55,377 nt of DNA. Source: Candidatus Caccousia avistercoris (lineage in GTDB: Bacteria; Bacillota; Clostridia; Oscillospirales; Acutalibacteraceae). Shown piece after piece: positions 49,683 to 55,377 of the stretch. Numbering within the stretch: position 1 is the stretch's first letter; the number at the start of each line of letters is the position of its first letter. The stretch covers positions 1 to 55,377 of the forward strand of contig DVMK01000134.1 of the NCBI GenBank assembly GCA_018715025.1, read 5' to 3'. The notes beneath the pieces were generated by a model that saw nothing but the letters and a program-made list of their open reading frames with translations, was not told the origin of the DNA and ran no database searches. The translations under genes and the position numbers were made by a program.

Positions 49683-49781
49683 CGGCCGGAGCGCGGCTTC
49701 CCCGCCGGAGGCGCGCGGCCGGAGCGCGGCTTCCCCACCGGAGGCGCGCGGCCGGTGCGCGGCTTCCCCGCCGGAGGCGCG
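49683..49781 (+). repeat. Three tandem 33-base repeats upstream of polA
   Basis: Units 49683-49715, 49716-49748 and 49749-49781 differ by one or two bases each. A partial copy (the TTCCCCGCCGGAGGCGC core) lies near 49588. In the polA frame each unit encodes 11 residues, RPERGFPAGGA with small changes. The GC-rich unit can fold, so a structural role in RNA is also possible. Confidence 0.9.
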
Positions 49782-49877
49782 CGGGAGGGCAAAAGAGCGT
49801 TTTCATCCCCTTTATATAGAGTGCGGCGGCTGAAGCAGCGCCTCAGCCTGCCCGGAAGGAAATGGAGAGAAGGATTC

Positions 49878-52436
49878 ATGAAGCTTTTGGTATTGGACGG
49901 AAACAGTATATTGAACCGGGCGTTTTACGGAATACGCCTGCTCACCACCAAGGAGGGGCTGTACACCAACGGGATTTACGGCTTCCTCACCATGCTGCAG
50001 CGGCTGAAGGGCGAGGCTTCGCCGGATGCGGTGGCCATCGCCTTCGACCGGAAGGCCCCCACCTTCCGCCACAAGGCCTACGCCGGGTACAAGGCCCAGC
50101 GGAAGGGCATGCCGGAGGAGCTGGCCCAGCAGCTTCCCTATTTAAAGGAGCTGCTGCAGCTGCTGGGCTACCGGCTGGTGGAGTGCGACGGCTTTGAGGC
50201 CGACGATATTCTGGGCACCTTCGCCCGGGTCTGCCGGGAAGAGGGAAGCGAGTGCGTCATCGCCACCGGCGACCGGGACAGCCTGCAGCTGGTGGGCGGG
50301 GGCGTCACCGTGCGCCTGGCCACCACCAAGATGGGGCAGCCCCAGGTGACGGTGTACGACGAGGCGAAAATCCGGGAGGATTACGGCGTGGAGCCGGCCC
50401 AGCTCATCGATATCAAGGCCATCCAGGGCGATTCCTCCGACAATATCCCCGGCGTGGCGGGCATTGGCCCCAAGGGCGCGGGGGAGCTGATTCAGAAATA
50501 CCATGATTTGGATTATATCTACGAACACCTGGACGAGCTGGAAATCAAGGAAGGGCAGCGGAAGAAGCTGGCCGCCGGGAAAGAGAGCGCATACCTGAGC
50601 CGCTGGCTGGGCACCATACGCACCGACGCCCCGGTGAACACCAGCCTTTCCGACTATGTGCCCGCCCCCACCGACCCGGCCGCCGGGCGCCTGATGGCGA
50701 GGCTGGAATTCTTCTCGCTGATGGAAAAAATGGGCATCGCCCCCCAGGAGGCCCCCGCGGAGGACGCCGCCCCCGCCGCCCGGTGGGAGGTGCTGCCCGC
50801 GCCGGAAAATCCCCTGCCCCTGCTGCAAAAGGAGGGGAAAACCGCCCTGGCCCCCCAGTACGGGGAGTGCGGCCTGGAGGGCGTGTGCCTGACCTGCGGC
50901 AGAAAGGTGCTCCGCCTGGAAGATTTGGAGGCGGGGAAGGCCGTCTGCGGGGAAGAAGGCCTGAAAAAGATTGTGCACAACAGCAAGCCCCTGTACGCCG
51001 CCCTGGACAGCTGCGGCGGCAGGCTGGCCGGGCCGGTGTTTGACTGCGTGCTGGCCGCTTACCTGCTGAACCCCTCCGCCAAGGGCTACGAGCCGGATCG
51101 GCTGGCCCAGGAGTACGCCGTCCCCCTGCCGGAGCTGGAAGAGCCGCTTGCCCGGGAATGCGCCCTGCTGCCCGCCCTGGCGGAAAAGCTGGAACAGGAG
51201 ATTCAGGAAAAAGGGCAGGAAAAGCTTCTGCAGGCCATTGAAATCCCGCTGGCCCAGGTGCTGGCCCACATGGAGGAGGAGGGCTTCGCCGTGGACCAGG
51301 AGGGGATCCGCCGGTACGGGGAAGGGCTGGAGCAGGAGATCGAAAAGCTTCAGCGGGAAATTTACGAATCGGTGGGCTATGAATTCAACATCAACTCCCC
51401 CAAACAGCTGGGGGACGCCCTGTTTGTGAAGCTGGGCCTGGCCCACGGGAAAAAGACGAAAACAGGCTACTCCACCAACGCAGAGGTGCTGGAAAGCCTG
51501 CGGTACGAGCACCCGGCGGTAGAACAGGTGCTCAGCTACCGCACCCTGGCCAAGCTGAAGTCCACCTACTGCGACGGCCTGCTGAAGGTGGTGGGGGCCG
51601 ACGGCCGCATCCACTCCAGCTTCAACCAGACAGAAACCCGCACCGGGCGCATCAGCTCCACCGAGCCGAACCTGCAGAACATCCCGGTGCGCACAGAGCT
51701 GGGCCGGGAAATGCGCCGCTTTTTCACCGCCCGCCCCGGCTGGGTGCTGGTGGACGCGGACTACTCCCAGATCGAGCTGCGGGTGCTGGCCCATGTGGCC
51801 AACGATCCAAGCATGATCCAGGCCTTCCTGGACAACGACGACATCCACCGGCGCACCGCCTCCCAGGTGTTCCACATTCCGGAGGAAATGGTGACGCCCC
51901 TCATGCGCAGCCGGGCCAAGGCGGTAAACTTCGGCATTGTATACGGCATCGGCGCGTTCTCCCTCAGCAAGGACATCGGCGTTACCCGCAAAGAGGCCGA
52001 GCAGTATATCAAAGACTATTTCGCCCATTTCAGCGGCGTGGAGGAGTACATGCGCCGCACGGTGGAAACCGCTCGGGAGCTGGGCTATGCGGAAACCATC
52101 TTCGGCCGCCGCCGCTACCTGCCTGAACTGGCTTCCAGCAATTTCAACATGCGCTCTTTCGGGGAGCGGGTGGCCCGGAATATGCCCATCCAGGGCGCGG
52201 CCGCCGACATCATCAAAATCGCCATGATCCGGGTGGACGAACGCCTGCGGCGGGAGGGTTTCCAGGCCCGGCTCATCCTTCAGGTACACGACGAGCTGAT
52301 TGTGGAAGCCCCCGAGGAGGAAGCGGAGCGGGTGGCCGCCCTGCTGACGGAAGAGATGCAGGGCGCGGCAAAGCTGTCCGTCCCCCTGGTGGCAGAGGCA
52401 AAAACAGGGAAAACCTGGTACGAGGCCAAGGCATGA
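49878..52436 (+). CDS. polA: DNA polymerase I
   Basis: 852 residues. 5'-3' exonuclease domain (about 1-290: VLDGNSILNRAF, ECDGFEADDILG, ATGDRDSLQL, GDSSDNIPGVAGIGPKGA). The central 3'-5' exonuclease-like domain (about 300-460) lacks the acidic D-x-E motif, so proofreading is probably lost. The polymerase domain (about 470-852) has DADYSQIELRVLAH, RAKAVNFGIVYG and QVHDELI. The start at 49878 is set by family alignment and AGAGAAGGA. An in-frame ATG at 49680 would add 66 residues including three 11-residue repeats. First gene of a four-gene operon. Confidence 0.96.
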   Translation: MKLLVLDGNSILNRAFYGIRLLTTKEGLYTNGIYGFLTMLQRLKGEASPDAVAIAFDRKAPTFRHKAYAGYKAQRKGMPEELAQQLPYLKELLQLLGYRLVECDGFEADDILGTFARVCREEGSECVIATGDRDSLQLVGGGVTVRLATTKMGQPQVTVYDEAKIREDYGVEPAQLIDIKAIQGDSSDNIPGVAGIGPKGAGELIQKYHDLDYIYEHLDELEIKEGQRKKLAAGKESAYLSRWLGTIRTDAPVNTSLSDYVPAPTDPAAGRLMARLEFFSLMEKMGIAPQEAPAEDAAPAARWEVLPAPENPLPLLQKEGKTALAPQYGECGLEGVCLTCGRKVLRLEDLEAGKAVCGEEGLKKIVHNSKPLYAALDSCGGRLAGPVFDCVLAAYLLNPSAKGYEPDRLAQEYAVPLPELEEPLARECALLPALAEKLEQEIQEKGQEKLLQAIEIPLAQVLAHMEEEGFAVDQEGIRRYGEGLEQEIEKLQREIYESVGYEFNINSPKQLGDALFVKLGLAHGKKTKTGYSTNAEVLESLRYEHPAVEQVLSYRTLAKLKSTYCDGLLKVVGADGRIHSSFNQTETRTGRISSTEPNLQNIPVRTELGREMRRFFTARPGWVLVDADYSQIELRVLAHVANDPSMIQAFLDNDDIHRRTASQVFHIPEEMVTPLMRSRAKAVNFGIVYGIGAFSLSKDIGVTRKEAEQYIKDYFAHFSGVEEYMRRTVETARELGYAETIFGRRRYLPELASSNFNMRSFGERVARNMPIQGAAADIIKIAMIRVDERLRREGFQARLILQVHDELIVEAPEEEAERVAALLTEEMQGAAKLSVPLVAEAKTGKTWYEAKA

Positions 52437-53272
52437 GCGGCTTTTTCACCTGCCCCGTGTGCGGGGCCCCGCTGCTCTGGGGGGAACGGGCCTGCCGCTG
52501 CCCGGCGGGGCATTCCTACGATCTGGCCGCCGAGGGGTACGTTTACCTGCTTCCCCCCAATAAAAAGCACTCCAAGGCGCCGGGGGACGACAAGGGGATG
52601 GTGGCCGCCCGCCGCGCCTTCCTGGAATCCGGCGGGTACGACCTTTTTCGGGAAAAGCTGTGCAGCCTGGCAGCCGGACTGCTGAACGGCCTGCCCGCCC
52701 CCGTGGTGCTGGACGTGGGCTGCGGGGAAGGCTGGTACACCGGCGGGCTGTGCCGGGCCCTGGCCGCCGCAGGCTGCCAGCCCCAGGTGTACGGGGTGGA
52801 CGTGAGCAAGTTTGCCGTGAAGGCTGCGGCCAAAAAATACAGGGAAGCGCGCTTCGCCGTGGCAAGCGCCTTCTCCCTCCCCGCCGCCGCGTCCTCTGTG
52901 GATCTGGCGGTAAACGTGTTCGCCCCCATTGTGCCCCAAGAGCTGGAACGGGTGGTGCGCCCCGGGGGATTCCTCCTGCTGGCCGTGCCCACCCCGCGCC
53001 ACCTGTACGGCATGAAACAGCTTTTGTATGAAGAGCCCTACGAAAACGAACGCCGCGACACAGACTACCCCGGCTTCCGCCTGCTCCGCCGGGAAACGGA
53101 GGAAGGCCGGCTGGCCCTCGCTTCCCCCGCCCTGGTGCAGGCCCTGTTCACCATGACGCCCTATTTCTGGAAAACGCCCCGCGCCGGCGTGGAACGGCTG
53201 CGCAGCGCCGAAGGCCTGCGCACGGAAATCGGCTTTGACTTTTTGATTTACCGAAGGGAGGAGAACGCATGA
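52433..53272 (+). CDS. rlmA: 23S rRNA (guanine-N1)-methyltransferase, RlmA type
   Basis: 279 residues. An N-terminal zinc ribbon with Cys7, Cys10, Cys23 and His27 is followed by a Rossmann methyltransferase with VVLDVGCGEGWYT near residue 90 and NVFAPI near residue 162. It methylates a guanine in helix 35 of 23S rRNA (G745 or G748 by E. coli numbering); in some Gram-positives this modifies macrolide response. The ATG overlaps the polA stop (ATGA). Confidence 0.9.
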   Translation: MSGFFTCPVCGAPLLWGERACRCPAGHSYDLAAEGYVYLLPPNKKHSKAPGDDKGMVAARRAFLESGGYDLFREKLCSLAAGLLNGLPAPVVLDVGCGEGWYTGGLCRALAAAGCQPQVYGVDVSKFAVKAAAKKYREARFAVASAFSLPAAASSVDLAVNVFAPIVPQELERVVRPGGFLLLAVPTPRHLYGMKQLLYEEPYENERRDTDYPGFRLLRRETEEGRLALASPALVQALFTMTPYFWKTPRAGVERLRSAEGLRTEIGFDFLIYRREENA

Positions 53273-54426
53273 AAGGGACCGTAAGCCCCTCAATGGATGA
53301 GGGGCTTGAGGACAGCATATTCCTGGTGCTGTGCACCGCCCTGGCCATGATGATGCGGGTGTACCTGTTTCCCATAGAATCCGGAGATTACCTTCAGTTC
53401 CTTCACCCCTGGTACGAGACGCTGAAGGAAAACGGGGGCCTGCTGGCCATTGGTATGGATGTGGGGGACTATATGCCCCCTTATTTCTACCTGCTGGCCC
53501 TTCTCACCTACCTTCCCATCCGGGACATTTTCGCCATCAAGGCCCTTTCCTCCCTGGCGGATATTGTGCTGGCCGTGTTTGCGGCCAACCTGGTGGACTT
53601 TGAGCGGAAAAGCCGCGTCAAATGGACGGCGGCTTACTGCACGGTGCTGTTTCTTCCCTCGGTGTTCCTGAACTCCGGCGTTTGGGGGCAGTGCGACGCC
53701 ATCTACGTTTCCGCCCTGCTGGCGTTTTTGTACTACGCCATGCGGGGAAGCTCCGGCAAGGCGGTGCTGGCTTATTCCATTTCCTTTGTGTTCAAGCTGC
53801 AGGCCGTATTCTTCGCCCCGCTGCTCCTGCTTCTTCTGCTGAAGCGCCGCCTGCGCTGGCGCAGCCTCTGGATCTTCCCGGCGGTATATCTGGCCGCCTG
53901 CCTGCCCGCCGCCCTGATGGGCCGCAGCCTGTGGGACCTGCTCACCGTCTATTTTTCCCAGGCGGGGCAGTACAGCATGCTGGCAATGTTCCTGCCCAAC
54001 CTGTACACCTGGCTGGGGGACAGCACCGCCGCCGAAATCAGCCGGGCCGGGGTTATGCTGGCGGGCGGCGTGGTGCTGTGCGCCGTGTTTTTCCTGTACC
54101 GGCGCGGCTTCCCCCTCTCCCCTGGCAATCTGGTGAGCACCGGGCTTTTCTTCGCCCTGCTCACCCCCTTCCTGCTGCCCCACATGCACGAGCGCTATTA
54201 CTACCTGGCCGATCTGATGAGCGTGATTTTTGCCTTTTATTATCCTCAAAAGTGGTATTTTGCCTTTGGGATCTGCACCTCCTCCGCCTACGCGGTGTGC
54301 CACAACCTGTTCGGCACCGATTTTCTGCCGGTGCAGGCTTTGGGGGTGCTGATGCTGGGCCTGCTCTGCCTGCTGGCCCGCCACCTGACCCAAACCCTGC
54401 GCCCCCGGGAGGTGAGCGTTCCGTGA
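53269..54426 (+). CDS. Polytopic GT-C-type glycosyltransferase-like membrane protein
   Basis: 385 residues with about ten hydrophobic helices. Acidic and aromatic residues in the first outside loop (ESGDYLQFLHPWYETLKENGG, then DYMPPYF) and a late PHMHERYYYLADL match lipid-linked-sugar-dependent mannosyl/glycosyltransferases of the GT39/GT87 type. Substrate and acceptor unknown. It overlaps rlmA and rimI by ATGA and GTGA, so it is cotranscribed with polA. Confidence 0.75.
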   Translation: MKGTVSPSMDEGLEDSIFLVLCTALAMMMRVYLFPIESGDYLQFLHPWYETLKENGGLLAIGMDVGDYMPPYFYLLALLTYLPIRDIFAIKALSSLADIVLAVFAANLVDFERKSRVKWTAAYCTVLFLPSVFLNSGVWGQCDAIYVSALLAFLYYAMRGSSGKAVLAYSISFVFKLQAVFFAPLLLLLLLKRRLRWRSLWIFPAVYLAACLPAALMGRSLWDLLTVYFSQAGQYSMLAMFLPNLYTWLGDSTAAEISRAGVMLAGGVVLCAVFFLYRRGFPLSPGNLVSTGLFFALLTPFLLPHMHERYYYLADLMSVIFAFYYPQKWYFAFGICTSSAYAVCHNLFGTDFLPVQALGVLMLGLLCLLARHLTQTLRPREVSVP

Positions 54427-54863
54427 TTCGCATAACGGAAATGGAGGAGCGCCACCTGGACGCTTTGGCAGAGGTGGAGCGCGCCTGCTTCGCCCACCCC
54501 TGGAGCCGGGAGGGCCTGGCGGCGGAGCTTTCCAGCCCCACCGCCCTGTTTCTCACCGCAGAGGAGGAAACCGGGGCGGTGGCAGGGTACGTGGGTTCTC
54601 ACCTGGTGTGCGGCGAGTGCTACATTGACAATGTGGCCGTCCTGCCAGAGCAGCGCCGCCGGGGAACGGCCAGCGCCCTGCTGGAGGAGCTGATCCGCCG
54701 GGTAAAGGCCCAGGGCGGCGTCTTTCTTACCCTGGAGGTGCGGGAGAGCAACGCCCCCGCCCTGGCCCTGTACGGAAAGCTGGGGTTTGTTCCCGCCGGC
54801 CGCCGGAAGGACTTTTACACCGGCCCCAGGGAGGACGCCCTGCTGCTGACCCTGTACCTGTAA
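54423..54863 (+). CDS. rimI: Ribosomal-protein-alanine N-acetyltransferase
   Basis: 146-residue GNAT protein. VERACFAHPWSREGL near residue 20, YIDNVAVLPEQRRRGTASALL (acetyl-CoA loop R-R-x-G-x-A) and EVRESNAPALALYGKLGF are typical RimI motifs. It acetylates the N-terminus of ribosomal protein S18 in E. coli. Often found beside tsaB and tsaD, not here. GTG 54423 overlaps the preceding stop. It is followed by a short hairpin without U-tract at 54866-54883. Confidence 0.87.
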   Translation: MIRITEMEERHLDALAEVERACFAHPWSREGLAAELSSPTALFLTAEEETGAVAGYVGSHLVCGECYIDNVAVLPEQRRRGTASALLEELIRRVKAQGGVFLTLEVRESNAPALALYGKLGFVPAGRRKDFYTGPREDALLLTLYL

Positions 54864-54918
54864 CGCCGCAACTATTGGTTGCGGAAAAGAAAAATTGCTG
54901 GCAGGGCCTTCTGCTTTC

Positions 54919-54927
54919 TGGTATTCT
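54919..54927 (+). promoter_or_regulatory. Possible extended -10 promoter of the XRE gene
   Basis: TG, one base, TATTCT (54922-54927). A TTGCTG upstream is 21 bases away, too far for a normal -35. Confidence 0.35.
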
Positions 54928-55019
54928 GAGATGGAAGCGGGAGTCCCCTCCCCCCCGAAAATACTGTCAGAAAACGATGCGGCCTTCTGCCCACAGGCTG
55001 CGAAACAGGAGGAAAGAAT

Positions 55020-55377
55020 ATGGATATTCAGACAGCAGACCGGCTGGTGCAGTTCCGCAGGGAAGCAGGCTTTTCCCAGGAAGAGCTGGCCACCCGGCTG
55101 GGGGTAAGCCGCCAGGCGGTTTCCAAATGGGAACGGGCGGAATCTTCCCCCGACACCGACAACCTTCTTGCCCTGGCCCGCCTGTACAGCGTTTCTCTGG
55201 ATGAGCTGGTAGGCCATACCCCCGCTCCCAGGCAGAGCTTGGATCCCTGCCGGGAGGAGCCGGAACCTGCCCCTCCGGCTGACATGGGAGAGGCCGCCCC
55301 CTTCCTGGTGGAGGAAGAAAGGATGGAAAAACTCATCAAATGGGTAAAGTTCCCCTACCCGGTGCTGGTTACCTTCT
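55020..55377 (+). CDS. XRE-family helix-turn-helix regulator, truncated by the window end
   Basis: First 119 codons of a gene that continues past the window. Residues about 7-62 form an HTH_3 domain: FRREAGFSQEELATRLG, then SRQAVSKWERAESSPDTD and LYSVSLDELVG. A Pro/Glu-rich linker follows and then a hydrophobic stretch begins (WVKFPYPVLVTF), suggesting a membrane-anchored XRE protein as common in Clostridia. GGAGGAAAG precedes the ATG. Confidence 0.88.
   Translation, partial: MDIQTADRLVQFRREAGFSQEELATRLGVSRQAVSKWERAESSPDTDNLLALARLYSVSLDELVGHTPAPRQSLDPCREEPEPAPPADMGEAAPFLVEEERMEKLIKWVKFPYPVLVTF

Larger units (their letters stand above)
49457..49877 (+). other. Intergenic and 5' leader region of polA
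   Basis: Begins with GC-rich hairpins after the LysR stop (about 49463-49525, weak terminator signals). Then come a strong promoter at 49530-49558 and a leader of about 310 bases. The leader is open in the polA frame from before the promoter to the polA ATG, and an ATG at 49680 inside it is in frame and directly followed by the tandem repeats. Confidence 0.6.

Noticed and set aside
49683..49781. Tandem 33-base units as a CRISPR array
   Set aside because: Units are directly adjacent with no unique spacers; this is a minisatellite that keeps a reading frame.
50142..52289. About 715-codon open frame on the minus strand opposite polA
   Set aside because: It mirrors third-position GC bias of polA; composition is low-complexity and no ribosome site or family resemblance is seen.
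54866..54883. Hairpin after rimI as a terminator
   Set aside because: Seven-base stem followed by an A-rich stretch on the plus strand, so it lacks the U-tract needed.

Overview
The window looks like chromosomal DNA of a high-GC, anaerobic, probably spore-forming Clostridia. An Oscillospiraceae-type gut bacterium is my best guess, but that rests on style rather than a marker gene. The grounds are purine-rich Shine-Dalgarno sites, frequent GTG and TTG starts, ATGA/GTGA overlaps, sigma-A type promoters, a LysM-GH18 spore-cortex-type hydrolase, myo-inositol catabolism and anaerobic (early-cobalt) cobalamin synthesis. Genes sit on both strands in short units separated by hairpin terminators, and there is no prophage, insertion sequence or CRISPR array.

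Layout. (1) 4-8181, minus: complete myo-inositol operon iolJ-C-D-E-G-B-A behind a good promoter whose -35 overlaps one arm of an inverted repeat. (2) 8482-14829: secreted polysaccharide deacetylase, SH3-tailed amidase, a divergent P-type ATPase with altered core motifs, an O-antigen-ligase-like membrane protein and an isochorismatase-family hydrolase. (3) 14870-15663: tRNA-Ala(CGC) with its promoter and a run of terminators, then an AT-richer immunity-protein-like gene broken by an in-frame TAA. (4) 15761-25700: WYL regulator with a zinc alcohol dehydrogenase, a HAD phosphatase fused to an HD domain, two D-aminopeptidase-type enzymes facing each other (P1/DmpA and M55/DppA), a GNAT, a CrtO-like acyltransferase, and an epimerase / VanX-like dipeptidase (frameshifted) / serine hydrolase unit ending in a cupin fragment. 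(5) 25723-30670: Mrp ATPase, a two-component system, a 70-residue membrane protein and the LysM-GH18 enzyme. (6) 30719-46672, minus: a nucleosidase with its own promoter, then a 16-gene cobalamin operon under a cobalamin riboswitch. (7) 46980-55377: flavodoxin-like protein, MgtC/SapB protein with a 55-residue coupled ORF, LysR regulator, polA (in-frame repeat-bearing 5' extension)-rlmA-glycosyltransferase-rimI, and a truncated XRE regulator.

How the genes work together. The iol operon covers the whole route from myo-inositol to dihydroxyacetone phosphate and acetyl-CoA; no transporter or IolR is in view. The B12 operon runs from precorrin-2/cobalt-factor II to cobalamin, but no cobaltochelatase, cobalt transporter or adenosyltransferase is visible here. 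Its six methylation steps produce S-adenosylhomocysteine, which the neighbouring nucleosidase could clear. The amidase, DmpA-type, DppA-type and VanX-type enzymes form a loose neighbourhood for wall-peptide and D-amino-acid turnover.

I did not find one obvious undescribed multi-gene system. The points most worth a second look are the polA 5' repeat extension, the P-type ATPase with DKTGV and PQGL motifs, the second CobU-like protein without a P-loop, the stop-interrupted immunity-like gene beside the tRNA, the HAD-HD fusion and the 55-residue ORF coupled to the MgtC-family gene.
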